A DNA stretch of 58,609 bases from Candidatus Nitrosopumilus sp. (GCA_029863275.1 JAOTVS010000005.1:1-58609); one strand, 5' to 3'; positions 17,618 through 26,437 are shown, counted from the first letter of the stretch. The notes: generated by a model from the sequence alone, not told the origin. Program-made: numbers and translations.

Positions 17618-18256
17618 TCATTTCCAATTCAAGACTCCTTGAATTTTTTTTGCAAATTCTGGTTTCTCGTTTTGGGACAAAAGAAATTTTAGATCTTCCA
17701 TATTATCTATATCTAACATAATTCTTTTTACAAATACCATTGATACATCTCTAGTTTTTTCTTTAGCAGTACTCATGTGAATTTTATAACTATCTTCATC
17801 ATAGTGTGTTTTCATCAGGTTAACTGGATTTCGAATTAGGGCATTGGTTCCATCGAATCTTCTTGATGGAACAATAATAGCAAAATTAGAACTACCTTTG
17901 AATTTTAAAACAAAATCAATATCTTGTGTTTTGATGTATGGGATGTCCTGAGGAAATACAATTGATGTCTCAAAATCATTAACCAATAGATAATCATCAG
18001 CAAGTGCCACTGCATCATTTACTCCTGTTTCATTTTCATCTATAATTTGTACAATGTTAAATTTTTTACTAATATCTAGCGCTTTTTTATCTTTTGAAAT
18101 AATTATGATTTCATCAATTTGAGGAGAGATGGATAAAGTCTGCAAAATTTCTTCTAACATTATTTCACAAATTTTTTCTTTTTGTTCTTGAGATAGCCCT
18201 AATCTTGTCTTTGCTTTTGAAAATGTTTTTACTGGAATTATTGCTGCGGTTTTCAA
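17618..18256 (-). CDS. cofC: CofC, 2-phospho-L-lactate guanylyltransferase (coenzyme F420 synthesis)
   Basis: The 212-residue protein starts with TTG. The nucleotidyltransferase start AAIIPVKTFSKAKTRLGLS is typical of CofC, followed by EIIIISKDKKALDISKKF, SIVFPQDIPYI and SSNFAIIVPSRRFDGTNAL. It activates 2-phospholactate (or phosphoenolpyruvate in some lineages) with GTP to make the guanylylated intermediate used by CofD. It begins one base after the stop codon of cofD, so the two are translationally adjacent in an operon. F420 serves redox enzymes in these archaea. Confidence 0.93.
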   Translation of the reverse strand: MKTAAIIPVKTFSKAKTRLGLSQEQKEKICEIMLEEILQTLSISPQIDEIIIISKDKKALDISKKFNIVQIIDENETGVNDAVALADDYLLVNDFETSIVFPQDIPYIKTQDIDFVLKFKGSSNFAIIVPSRRFDGTNALIRNPVNLMKTHYDEDSYKIHMSTAKEKTRDVSMVFVKRIMLDIDNMEDLKFLLSQNEKPEFAKKIQGVLNWK

Positions 18257-18257
18257 A

Positions 18258-19181
18258 CTATACGTGAATCTGTTTTAATATAAAATTGGCCAATGCATCT
18301 TCAGCTATTTTGGTTTTCATAGTAATTTTTGTTTCATATGCTTTCATGTCTAAATCTTGAATTTTTTTCACCAATTCTTTGTCTTTTGAATCAACTACAA
18401 TATTTGAACAAACATCTGAATACATTTTTGCTAATCCATACGCATTAGGTTCAATACCTGCTGCTTCCATGTATTTTGCAGCTGGTCCAGTAATGGCATC
18501 ATTTCCAATTAATGGACTGACTGCAACTACTTTTTTCTTTATTTTTGAAAGTTCTTTTCTAATCCCTTTGATTTGCAACATTGGCCCAATGGAAGTTAAA
18601 GGATTTCCTGGTGCAAGAATTATAATATCTGCATCGTGAATGGCATTTACTGCCTCAGGATTCGGTCTTGCCTTTTCTGCACCAATGTATTGAATTCCTT
18701 CAACTTTGTCTCTTCCCCGATGCTTAACCCAATATTCTTGAATATGCAGCTCTCCTTTATCCGTGGTAATCCTAGTCTCTACACTGTTATCTGTAACCGG
18801 AATGATATTTGCACTTACTGCAAACTTTTCACACATCCACTTTGTAATGTCGCTTAGATTTTTTCCGTTTTTGAGCATATTTGTTCTAATCAAATGGGTG
18901 GCAGCATCTCTATCTCCAACTCTGAACCACGTTTCTTCACCAAAAACTTCCATCTGCCTCAAAAAGTTGAATGTATCTTTTTTTATTCCCCAACCCCTTT
19001 CTTGGTCAAGCAAGTCAGCAAGACCATAAATTATTGTATCAATATCTGGGCATACATAAAGACCATAAAGCCAATAATTATCCCCCACGTTTGAAATTAC
19101 GTTTACCTTATCCTGCTGGGATACTATTCCTCGAACTAGTTTAACTGATCCTGTCCCTCCGGCTAATATTGTGATGTTCAT
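18258..19181 (-). CDS. cofD: CofD, 2-phospho-L-lactate transferase (F420-0 synthase)
   Basis: The 307-residue protein begins MNITILAGGTGSVKLVRG, the nucleotide-binding start of CofD. NVGDNYWLYGLYVCPDIDTI follows, a signature motif for binding the deazaflavin Fo, then QERGWGIKKDTF and FRVGDRDAATH. It transfers phospholactate from the guanylylated donor to Fo, giving F420-0. The partner CofC follows directly; CofE, which adds glutamates, is encoded at 54.4 kb. The ATG at 19181 agrees with the family N-terminus. Confidence 0.96.
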   Translation of the reverse strand: MNITILAGGTGSVKLVRGIVSQQDKVNVISNVGDNYWLYGLYVCPDIDTIIYGLADLLDQERGWGIKKDTFNFLRQMEVFGEETWFRVGDRDAATHLIRTNMLKNGKNLSDITKWMCEKFAVSANIIPVTDNSVETRITTDKGELHIQEYWVKHRGRDKVEGIQYIGAEKARPNPEAVNAIHDADIIILAPGNPLTSIGPMLQIKGIRKELSKIKKKVVAVSPLIGNDAITGPAAKYMEAAGIEPNAYGLAKMYSDVCSNIVVDSKDKELVKKIQDLDMKAYETKITMKTKIAEDALANFILKQIHV

Positions 19182-19291
19182 TTTTCTCCTAAAACGTATG
19201 TACTCTAAATAATACTACATATTACTTTTTCAAAATATCTGGATCAGATTTTTAGGATAAGTTTATTACTTATGATCTGAGAATTTCACCT

Positions 19292-20653
19292 GTGTCTAGG
19301 GCTGTTCTTTTAGCGGTTTTACTTGTTGGGATTATCGTAATTGGTACTAGTTCTCCAGCATGGGCAGCTCAATTAGATGCTCAAATTAATCCAAATAGTG
19401 ATGTCTCATTCTTTAAAGTTAATTATCAAAAAACTGTATTTATTGAATATCCAAATGGAGGAAACCTTTTTGATGAATTACATCAAAAAGAATGGACTTT
19501 GGCAGGAACTGCTGATTCAACAAATCCTGGTGTCCAGGATTTAATTAGTAAACTAAACTCTCGAATTTCAAGTATTGGTAGCCATGCCAGAATTTCAGAC
19601 CTTGATGTAACTTATGATATTCATCTTAAAGGAAGAAATCTGAATACTTCTATAGATTACAAAGTCATTTTGGAGGGAACCATAACTGATTATGTCATTT
19701 CCAAAGATCAAACCAAAACTCTTGTGGACTTGGGATGGCGAGGATTAACTGTAACTGATGAAGTTATAATTAACGGAGTTGGAATAAATCATCCAATTTC
19801 GGCTCTAATTGATAAAGAGCCTAAAGTCTATGATGTATTGAAAGGACAAGAAGCTGAAGAAATTTTATCAAAAAATCTAATTGATGCTAATTACATTTTG
19901 CAGCAACCAATGACAAATTGGCACTTTTTATTTGATCCAACAGGGATAAACGTAGACGCAGGAACTTTTGGTTTAGATGAATCAATATCAGGATTTGTTA
20001 TTTCTCACTGGACAATGGGTGAGAGTAGTTTAAGGGAAGGAAGACAAGTTGAAAGAGTTTTTGAAGCCGAGGTAAAGGCTGATCAAAATTATGTAATTAG
20101 GAGCGTCCAATCAGCAGATGCGGCAAATATTTCTGCAATTGGATTTGGTGCTTTGGATATTTTGGATGGTTTAGAGATTGCTGGAGTTACCGCTAAAGCG
20201 CCTTCAGATTTTGCTACCACCTCAACTGGTGAATTCCCAATTCTTATCGTCTATGGAATGGCAGGAATGGCAGCTATTGGTGGAATTGGTTTTTTTATTT
20301 TTAGTAATAGGGCACTCAAGAATCAAGACATTGCCCAAACTGGAATCGATCCAAGCAGATTAACTGGATATCAAACTAGTTCCTCCGCTGGTGGTTATCA
20401 AACCAACAGAGGTGAAGCACAATTAAGAGATGATACTAGCTATCAGCAAACCAGAAGTGTATATGATCAACAAACAAGCCAGCAAGCACCCCCCTCATCT
20501 ACTCCAAGTGTTGAAGAGGCCGCATGTGGTTGTGCCGCATCGGCTGAGATGGGTTCTGAGTGTGATTGTGAAATGCAAGGATCTTGCTTATGTGACGCAA
20601 CATGTCAATGCAATGCAGATATCTGCAAAGAACAAGCAAATTCAATGAGATAA
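19292..20653 (+). CDS. Exported membrane-anchored protein with cysteine-rich C-terminal tail
   Basis: The 453-residue product starts with GTG. It has a signal peptide (core LLAVLLVGIIVIG, cleavage near AWAA), a large beta-rich extracellular part without a family I can name, a TM helix at about 315-336 (ILIVYGMAGMAAIGGIGFFI), and a Gln/Ser-rich linker. At residues ~409-445 there is a dense cluster of nine Cys (CGC, CDC, CLC, CQC, C). By topology the tail is cytoplasmic. The cluster resembles metallothionein-like metal binding. Function unknown; it may sense or hold metal across the membrane. Confidence 0.75.
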   Translation: MSRAVLLAVLLVGIIVIGTSSPAWAAQLDAQINPNSDVSFFKVNYQKTVFIEYPNGGNLFDELHQKEWTLAGTADSTNPGVQDLISKLNSRISSIGSHARISDLDVTYDIHLKGRNLNTSIDYKVILEGTITDYVISKDQTKTLVDLGWRGLTVTDEVIINGVGINHPISALIDKEPKVYDVLKGQEAEEILSKNLIDANYILQQPMTNWHFLFDPTGINVDAGTFGLDESISGFVISHWTMGESSLREGRQVERVFEAEVKADQNYVIRSVQSADAANISAIGFGALDILDGLEIAGVTAKAPSDFATTSTGEFPILIVYGMAGMAAIGGIGFFIFSNRALKNQDIAQTGIDPSRLTGYQTSSSAGGYQTNRGEAQLRDDTSYQQTRSVYDQQTSQQAPPSSTPSVEEAACGCAASAEMGSECDCEMQGSCLCDATCQCNADICKEQANSMR

Positions 20654-20677
20654 TCTTAAAATTTTTAAAATAAAATT

Positions 20678-20962
20678 GTGTGTGCTGGGAGTAACCCTCC
20701 TTTTGTTTTCACGATATTTCGCTTTGCAGCCTACCTGAACTTGGTATAGGATCCTACAGTTCTGTTTGGCCTTGCTCCATGTGGGTCGTCTCTTTCATTC
20801 CTTCTCTGGAAACCTCAGGTTTTGCCATCATAGTGCGCCAGGTCGGATTATTTTCTGCTCCGTTGCCAATCATCTCTGATTATTTATCTCCAAATCACAT
20901 TTCCTATACGGAGGGAGGAGTTTCCTCTGCCGTAGCAGCGTTTCGTGCTCCAGCTCACACAC
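20678..20962 (-). ncRNA. rnpB: RNase P RNA (catalytic RNA of tRNA 5'-end processing)
   Basis: On the minus strand this protein-free block carries the universally conserved RNase P motifs: CGGCAGAGGAAACTCC (CR-I) near the 5' end, and GGAGCAAGGCCAAACAG (the P10-P12/CR-III core) in the middle. The two ends pair as helix P1: GTGTGTG-AG-CTGG at the 5' end with CCAGCACACAC at the 3' end. The length of about 285 nt fits archaeal type A-like P RNA. GC content is visibly higher than the surroundings. Exact ends are approximate. A T-rich stretch follows the 3' end. Confidence 0.9.
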
Positions 20963-20978
20963 TCTTGATTTATTCCAA

Positions 20979-20990
20979 TTTAATTTGAAG
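20979..20990 (-). promoter_or_regulatory. Probable TATA element of the RNase P RNA gene
   Basis: Read on the minus strand, CAAATTAAATT lies about 20-28 bases before the proposed 5' end of the RNA, as expected for a TBP site. It overlaps the 3' end of the methyltransferase-RNA spacer. The call is by spacing only. Confidence 0.35.
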
Positions 20991-20994
20991 ATTG

Positions 20995-21621
20995 CTATTT
21001 TGGTTTTTTTCCAATGATAAACAAAGTTCCAAATTCACGTTTCCACTTTTTCTTATTTTTTAAATCCTTAATCTGTTTTGTTTTAGTTTCAAATCCAGAG
21101 TTTTTAAAAAACTCCCTCCATTCTTTTTTTGAGTGCAGATGCATTTGCATGTTCATCATTTTAGACCATTTTGCAGTAGCCTTGTTATCTGTGTAATAAT
21201 CAGTCCCACAAAAAAACTGCCCTCCAGGTTTTAATAGTTTAAATATTTTTTTTAGCGCTATTTCAATAGAATTTACATAGTAAAGAGACTCCATAGAAAA
21301 AATAAAATCAAACTTTCCTGAATATTTTAAAGATTCTATATCTGTGTGAATATATTCTTCATTGAGATTTTTTTTTAATTTTTTAGCCTGAATTATCATC
21401 TTTTTACTTTTGTCAATTCCTACCGCTTTCTTACATTTGGGATTTTTGGCCATTTTTTGAACAACCCACCCATTTCCACATCCAACATCTAAAAATGAAA
21501 ATGGTTCTTCAAAGAATATTTTATCTAAAAATTTTGATACATTTTTTCCATGTTCCCTTTCCATTAATTCAGCTCTACCATTTTGAGCCCACTCATCAAA
21601 GGTCTTTCGAACAGCATCCAT
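20995..21621 (-). CDS. Class I SAM-dependent methyltransferase
   Basis: The 208-residue protein has motif I FLDVGCGNGWVVQKM (residues ~41-55), the acidic residue after the second strand (AVGIDKSKKMI), the FDFIFSMESLYYV strand (motif IV region) and LLKPGGQFFCGTDYY (motif VI). The motif set is that of small-molecule or lipid methyltransferases. No substrate-specific feature is recognised. The start is ATG 21621. The gene lies directly upstream of RNase P RNA on the same strand and is divergent from a zinc miniprotein gene. Confidence 0.85.
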   Translation of the reverse strand: MDAVRKTFDEWAQNGRAELMEREHGKNVSKFLDKIFFEEPFSFLDVGCGNGWVVQKMAKNPKCKKAVGIDKSKKMIIQAKKLKKNLNEEYIHTDIESLKYSGKFDFIFSMESLYYVNSIEIALKKIFKLLKPGGQFFCGTDYYTDNKATAKWSKMMNMQMHLHSKKEWREFFKNSGFETKTKQIKDLKNKKKWKREFGTLFIIGKKPK

Positions 21622-21724
21622 TTTCTTTGGTTAACTTTTTTCCATAATAATCTTAAGCATTTTGGATGAACGAGTTCTACGGGTTCCTTATATTCAAAAT
21701 TTTTAACTATTTTTTGAAGATAAA

Positions 21725-21934
21725 TTGCCTGATGAATCGTGTAGACACTGTGGGGGAACTTTGATAGATTACGCACAGTGTGCAGAATGCAAAAAGGTAA
21801 TCGTCATGATATGTAAATTTTGCAGCAATAAAACTGAAGAACAATTTCATAGTAGATGTCTGTTGGTGTTGAATCAAACTGATCATTTTTCTGAAAATAC
21901 TATCAAAAATTCAAATAGTATGATTTTTGCTTAA
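21725..21934 (+). CDS. 69-residue Cys-rich zinc miniprotein
   Basis: The product is read from TTG 21725. Three CxxC pairs occur in order: CRHC near residue 6, CAEC near 19 and CKFC near 30, followed by HSRC. This could hold two zinc ions. The C-terminal third is polar and probably disordered. No family is recognised. It is divergent from the methyltransferase gene with a spacer of about 100 bases. Confidence 0.6.
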   Translation: MPDESCRHCGGTLIDYAQCAECKKVIVMICKFCSNKTEEQFHSRCLLVLNQTDHFSENTIKNSNSMIFA

Positions 21935-21973
21935 TTTCTTGTATACTATACGAAAAATAAATTGATACTACCT

Positions 21974-23191
21974 TTACTTTCCAAGCCCCTTGACCAATCC
22001 AAAAAGCTGTCGTACTGCCAATTTTGGATGATGGGTTGCAAGCTTCAGCATATTTGATAATCCAAAATCTGCCTTGATAAAATCTAAAAATTCATCAGGT
22101 CTTAATTCCTTAATTATGTCTAATTCTTTGTCCCATTGTTCATCTGTAAGACCAATCCATCTATCTTGCACCCTTCCTGCGGATTTTATTTTGGATTCAA
22201 TTTCTTGTCTCCAGTGTTCCTCATAAGGTAATAATGCATTTTCATCTGTTTTTCCCGATTTTAAAGCAGCAGCAGCAACATTTCCTGCAATTCTGCCAAA
22301 TTTTATTGCATATCTTATCCCCTCTAATACCAATGGGTTTGCCTGTCCTGCAGAATCACCTACCATGATTAAATTATTGTAAACAGTTTTTCGAGAAAGG
22401 CCATCATTTGGAATTAATCCATAATGAAATTCAATGGGGGTGATTTTGCCTAGTCTGCTAATTGGACCTTGCTTTGATTCTATTAAATCCTTTAACCGCT
22501 CGGTTGGATCAATTGATGATTCAGGTTTTCCTACTCCTACCCCAATTCTAACTATGTCTTTACTTACGGGAAAAATCCATGCGTATCCTGCGGGAGAATA
22601 CTTTTGCCCGACCATCAACCACCATGTTTCAGGATCAACATTCTCTGCCTTTACTTCATATTCTGCACCAGCTCCGAATCTTTCCCATTGAGTAACTAAT
22701 CCCATTGATTTACAGACAACTGATCCAAAACCACTTGCATCAATAATTATCTTGCCAAAAAATAATAACTCCTCTTTGGAATTGGCGGCAACAACTCCAA
22801 TAATATCTCCTTTTTTATTTTTAATAACATCTTTTACAATAGTTTTTATGAAAATATCGGTTCCTTTTTCTTTAGCCTGTTGGGCTAACCATCTGTATGT
22901 CTTCCTTACATCTAAAACTGCTGCTTGAGCAATAGAATCACTTATGGTTACTTCGTTATTGGGAGAACAAAATGAATAATTTTTGATTGGATTAAAGCAA
23001 TCATCAGGAATTCCAAATTCTTTGATATTTTTTATCCATGTTACCCCACTTGTTCTAACAGTTTCTGCAATCGATTCTTCTTTTTCTAGTAAAGCTACCT
23101 TGACACCGTTTTGAGAAGCTTGATATGCCGCTGAAGATCCAGCAGGCCCTGCACCAACGACAACTATATCGTAGTAGAATTCTTTACTCAA
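21974..23191 (-). CDS. Geranylgeranyl reductase family FAD-dependent oxidoreductase (archaeal lipid saturation)
   Basis: The 405-residue flavoprotein starts with the Rossmann motif VVVGAGPAGSSAAYQA. Later hallmarks are GVTWIKNI, ERFGAGAEYEV, the family pattern PAGYAWIFPVSKDIVRIGVG, and GDSAGQANPLVLEGIRYAI, the second FAD motif. Digeranylgeranylglycerophospholipid reductases hydrogenate isoprenoid chains of archaeal membrane lipids. Related enzymes act on menaquinone or other isoprenoids, so the exact substrate is open. The next upstream gene on the same strand encodes a small zinc protein 56 bases away. Confidence 0.88.
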   Translation of the reverse strand: MSKEFYYDIVVVGAGPAGSSAAYQASQNGVKVALLEKEESIAETVRTSGVTWIKNIKEFGIPDDCFNPIKNYSFCSPNNEVTISDSIAQAAVLDVRKTYRWLAQQAKEKGTDIFIKTIVKDVIKNKKGDIIGVVAANSKEELLFFGKIIIDASGFGSVVCKSMGLVTQWERFGAGAEYEVKAENVDPETWWLMVGQKYSPAGYAWIFPVSKDIVRIGVGVGKPESSIDPTERLKDLIESKQGPISRLGKITPIEFHYGLIPNDGLSRKTVYNNLIMVGDSAGQANPLVLEGIRYAIKFGRIAGNVAAAALKSGKTDENALLPYEEHWRQEIESKIKSAGRVQDRWIGLTDEQWDKELDIIKELRPDEFLDFIKADFGLSNMLKLATHHPKLAVRQLFGLVKGLGK

Positions 23192-23247
23192 CTATCCTAA
23201 TTTCCTCCTCTTGAATATAATTTTGAGGTATTTTGTATTCCGATAAA

Positions 23248-23466
23248 CTATTTTTTTAAAACTGGACTACCATTAACATCATACTCTCTCTCAGAATCAA
23301 ACGTGGTTGTATGTGCCCAATCTCGGTGCATATAACTCTGAGTTTCTCCTTCTTTTTTCCTACAGAATTTTTTATGGATTGTATCTTCGATCTTCAAAGT
23401 ATCTTCATTTTCATGAAAAAGTCGTTTTCCACAATCTTCACATATTATTTCAGGCACAAAATTCAT
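23248..23466 (-). CDS. Small Cys-containing hypothetical protein, 72 residues
   Basis: ATG 23466 was chosen; a TTG three codons upstream (23475) is possible. The product has ICEDCGKRLFHENEDTL, then IHKKFCRKK, a pattern able to bind one zinc ion with three Cys and a His. A polar C-terminus (MHRDWAHTTTF, DVNGSPVLKK) follows. It lies 56 bases before the geranylgeranyl reductase gene, so the two may share a transcript. Function unknown. Confidence 0.55.
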   Translation of the reverse strand: MNFVPEIICEDCGKRLFHENEDTLKIEDTIHKKFCRKKEGETQSYMHRDWAHTTTFDSEREYDVNGSPVLKK

Positions 23467-23596
23467 TGATATCAAATCTATTTAGATGTTTCAAAAACGG
23501 ACTAGATCTTTAATTTCTTTAAACTGTGAGGCTAATTTTTTCGACGGTCTTTTGAAAACCGAAACTTTAGATGGTTAATTTACTTTAATTTTGTTA

Positions 23597-23722
23597 TTGG
23601 AGTATTCATCCATTATTTCTTTTGCAATGTGGAGTGCAATTACAGTGATAATCATTGGCATTACAAGCTTTAGCTACAAGGCTTATCTTGGAAGAAAAAA
23701 AAATGAGACTTCTACGTCTTGA
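23597..23722 (+). CDS. 41-residue single-span membrane microprotein overlapping the DUF99 gene
   Basis: A TTG-started frame (23597, or 23591) encodes MEYSSIISFAMWSAITVIII and then GITSFSYKAYLGRKKNETSTS: one TM helix followed by a positively charged cytoplasmic tail. Its last 20 bases overlap the start of the DUF99 gene (ATG 23703) in another frame, which suggests translational coupling. The hydrophobic and basic layout is convincing as a protein, but the length is too short for certainty. Confidence 0.45.
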   Translation: MEYSSIISFAMWSAITVIIIGITSFSYKAYLGRKKNETSTS

Positions 23723-24284
23723 AAAAAAGGGATTACGTGGATTAGCAATAGCTGAAAGCTTTATGCAAAATTCCGAAAAATCTATTTTAACTGGAGTTGT
23801 CATGAGAAGAGATTTTGTGATTGATGGATTTGTCTTCGGAAGTGCAACTGTAAATGGCGATGATGCTACTGAAAATATTATTAAAATGTATGATGATTTA
23901 AAAAGACCTGATATCAGTTACGTGTTGATTTCTGGACTGATACTTTCTTTGTATAATGTTGTTGATATTAAAAAAATTTACAAGGAGTTGAAGATTCCAG
24001 TGATTGGATTAACCTATAATGATTCAGACGGAATTGAATTTTCTATCAAACAACATTTTCCTGATTCATATAAATCAAAAATTAAAAATTATAAAAAACT
24101 CGACATTAGGAAACAAATTACTCTGCACACATCTTCTGAGATTTTTGTGAGAAAAGAGGGATGCACTTTAAATGATGTAAGACATCTTTTAGATGGTTTG
24201 ACTTTGCAAGGATCTTTTCCAGAACCAATCCGTGTGGCGCAACTATTAGCAAAATCAATACTTCAAAAGGGATTATCCTTCTGA
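23703..24284 (+). CDS. DUF99 (UPF0215) family protein, endonuclease V-like fold
   Basis: ATG 23703 (MRLLRLEKKGLRGLAIAESF) was chosen because it matches the usual family start; an upstream ATG at 23655 would add 16 residues that overlap a separate microprotein frame. The 193-residue product contains AESF, VVMRRDFVIDGFVFG, ISYVLISGLILSLYNVVDI and LTYNDSDGIE. DUF99 belongs to the RNase H-like clan with endonuclease V, but its activity is not established to my knowledge. It overlaps the convergent SDR gene by 12 bases. Confidence 0.82.
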   Translation: MRLLRLEKKGLRGLAIAESFMQNSEKSILTGVVMRRDFVIDGFVFGSATVNGDDATENIIKMYDDLKRPDISYVLISGLILSLYNVVDIKKIYKELKIPVIGLTYNDSDGIEFSIKQHFPDSYKSKIKNYKKLDIRKQITLHTSSEIFVRKEGCTLNDVRHLLDGLTLQGSFPEPIRVAQLLAKSILQKGLSF

Positions 24285-25034
24285 TGCAGTTTTTCCGCCA
24301 TCTACATTTAGAATTGTACCTGTAATCCAATTTGCCTCTTCTGAGGCTAGAAACAAAACTGCATTTGCGACATCCCGAGGTTCTCCAATTCTTACTAGAG
24401 GAATTCTCTCTTCAATTACCTTTCTTGCTTGAGGATCATCGAGATATGGTTTAATCATTCCTGAATTAATTATTCCTGGATTAACACTATTACATCTGAT
24501 GTGTCTTCGTGCATATTCTACTGCAATTGCTTTTGTAAACATGGATAATGCAGCTTTGGTAGCAGAATATGCAGCAAGATGTACCCTTGGTATTGCTCTC
24601 TCACCTGATATAGAGCCAATATTTACAATTGCCCCACTCTTAACATCTGACATCTTTGTTAGAACTATTTTTGTCATGTGAAAAACACCAAAAAGATTAA
24701 CATCAATTAATTTCTTGATTTCTGAATCCTCCATTTCATGAAAATGGACAGGATCATTAATTGCCCCTGCATTATTTACAAGAATGTCTATGGATCCATA
24801 ATTATCAATTATCTGGTTCACCGTCTGAACTACTTGAGATTCGTTTGTTAAATCACAGGACATTGAAGCTGTTTGTCCCTCATTACCAATCTCTTTTCTT
24901 GCAGCTTCTAATTTTTCGAAATCACGTGCAATCATAATCACATTGGATCCTTCCTCGGCAAAACGCTTGGCTATCTCTTTTCCGATATCACTTGATGCTC
25001 CAGTAATGATTGATACTTTATCTTTTAATCTCAT
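24273..25034 (-). CDS. Short-chain dehydrogenase/reductase (SDR, 3-oxoacyl-ACP reductase-like)
   Basis: The 253-residue protein is read from ATG 25034 (MRLKDKVSIITGASSDIG), since the 17 upstream codons lack family similarity. The classical SDR motifs are present: TGASSDIG (TGxxxGxG variant with Asp), NNAG, GSISGERAIP and YSATK with the catalytic Tyr and Lys, and a GG-ending C-terminus (TGTILNVDGGK). It uses NAD(P)H on a carbonyl or hydroxyl substrate that cannot be named. The neighbouring HIBADH-like gene lies on the same strand, 69 bases upstream. Confidence 0.87.
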   Translation of the reverse strand: MRLKDKVSIITGASSDIGKEIAKRFAEEGSNVIMIARDFEKLEAARKEIGNEGQTASMSCDLTNESQVVQTVNQIIDNYGSIDILVNNAGAINDPVHFHEMEDSEIKKLIDVNLFGVFHMTKIVLTKMSDVKSGAIVNIGSISGERAIPRVHLAAYSATKAALSMFTKAIAVEYARRHIRCNSVNPGIINSGMIKPYLDDPQARKVIEERIPLVRIGEPRDVANAVLFLASEEANWITGTILNVDGGKTASEG

Positions 25035-25103
25035 AATAAAATTTAATTGTTGTAACTTATAGAATTTGTGGTGATTTCTAGCCATAAAATCGATTAATTG
25101 AGA

Positions 25104-25979
25104 TCAAACCATTTTATTTATTTTTTTTAGGTATGCTAATATTCCCGTATAATCTAATTTACCAAATCCTTCTTTGACTGCATTTTCGTATACTTCTTCG
25201 GCTTTTTTTGTCATTGGCAATTCAAGTCCCAATGACTTGGATGCCTGTGAAATGGTATTGATGTCTTTTTTTAGATTTTCAAGAGTAAATGTTGGCTCAA
25301 AATTATCTTGTATCATCTTGAAGGCTTTATTCTCACTCATTCCGGTTTTAAAATAAGTGGAGTTTAATATTTCCAAAAAAGTTTCGGGATTAATATTCAT
25401 CCCTCTTGTTAATGTAATTCCTTCAGAAATTGCAAGTGCCAACATTGTAATTTGTAGATTCATTGCTAATTTTATAGAATGGGCAGTTCCGCTTTCTCCT
25501 AAAAAGAAAACCTTGGTGGCAATCGTATCGAGGAGTTTTTTACAACTATCAAAGGTATTTTTGTTTCCTGAGGCCATCATAATCAACTCCCCATTTATTG
25601 CGACATTTGGTCCTCCCATAACTGGTGTATCGAGCATTGAGATGTCATGATTAGAAAATTTCTCAGCATTATTTTTTGAATTTATTGGATTAATGGTACT
25701 CATATCACACACTATCAAACCTTTATGATTTCCATATACTATTCCATCTTTTTCAAATGACACGTGATTTACTGCATTTGCATCCTTTACAACAATTATT
25801 ACTATGTCAGAATTTTCTCCAACTTCTTTTGGTGTAGAGACAACACATGCTCCATTTTTTTCTAATTCTATTGTTTTATCACTTGTCCGATTAAATACTG
25901 TTAATTGATACCCCGAGTGTAACAAATGAATCCCTATTGCATTTCCTAGCATACCGGTTCCAATCAAACCAATTTTCAT
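25104..25979 (-). CDS. 3-hydroxyisobutyrate dehydrogenase family NAD(P)-dependent oxidoreductase
   Basis: The 291-residue protein begins MKIGLIGTGMLGNAIGIHLL with the GxGxxG nucleotide-binding loop. The substrate-binding motif region LDTPVMGGPNVAINGEL is typical of beta-hydroxyacid dehydrogenases. The catalytic Lys is in HSIKLAMNLQ, and the C-terminal helical domain is complete. Members oxidise 3-hydroxyacids or reduce succinic semialdehyde or glyoxylate. In ammonia-oxidising archaea such enzymes could serve the hydroxypropionate/hydroxybutyrate cycle or detoxification, but nothing in the sequence decides this. Confidence 0.87.
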   Translation of the reverse strand: MKIGLIGTGMLGNAIGIHLLHSGYQLTVFNRTSDKTIELEKNGACVVSTPKEVGENSDIVIIVVKDANAVNHVSFEKDGIVYGNHKGLIVCDMSTINPINSKNNAEKFSNHDISMLDTPVMGGPNVAINGELIMMASGNKNTFDSCKKLLDTIATKVFFLGESGTAHSIKLAMNLQITMLALAISEGITLTRGMNINPETFLEILNSTYFKTGMSENKAFKMIQDNFEPTFTLENLKKDINTISQASKSLGLELPMTKKAEEVYENAVKEGFGKLDYTGILAYLKKINKMV

Positions 25980-26011
25980 TTTTTTCTAATTGGAAATTTT
26001 GATTATGATAA

Positions 26012-26437
26012 TTAATGCCTTTCCTCATTTTTTATTTTCCATTGGTGATTTCCAAATCTAGATATTTCGAATTCCAATTGTCCAATGGTTCTATCTCCTT
26101 TTCGAACTTTGGCAAAATCAAATTTTTTTATTTGATAAATTCGTTCAGTAGGTTTGTATCCTCCCTCGATGACTTTAATTTTAAATCGTTTACTAGCTTT
26201 GATTATTAATTTTCGAGCAGTTTTTACATCCCCTATCCATGAAAACATTTCAAATTCCCCAAAGTTTTGAGTAATTACAGAATATCCATACAATCTTGCT
26301 TCAAATTTTTTATCTTTTGATTGGTCATTTAGCCATGTAATTACCTCTTGACCATAACCCTTTTCAATTCCATAGGTTTCAGAATCTTTCATATCTAAAA
26401 AATGGTAAGCTGCCAATCCATAATAATCATTTTCCAT
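26012..26437 (-). CDS. Hypothetical protein, 141 residues
   Basis: The product starts at ATG 26437 (MENDYYGLAAYHFLDMKDSE). It is soluble and mixed alpha/beta, with GYGQEVITWLNDQ, ARLYGYSVITQNFGEFEMFSW, ARKLIIKASKRFKIKVIEG and YQIKKFDFAKVRKGDR. There is no Cys cluster, signal peptide or known motif. It is divergent from a C2H2 zinc-finger gene with about 40 bases between starts. No function can be assigned. Confidence 0.65.
   Translation of the reverse strand: MENDYYGLAAYHFLDMKDSETYGIEKGYGQEVITWLNDQSKDKKFEARLYGYSVITQNFGEFEMFSWIGDVKTARKLIIKASKRFKIKVIEGGYKPTERIYQIKKFDFAKVRKGDRTIGQLEFEISRFGNHQWKIKNEERH

Noticed and set aside
20779-20988. 69-residue plus-strand frame
   Set aside because: It lies antisense to RNase P RNA and has no protein-like features; the RNA motifs explain the open frame and higher GC.
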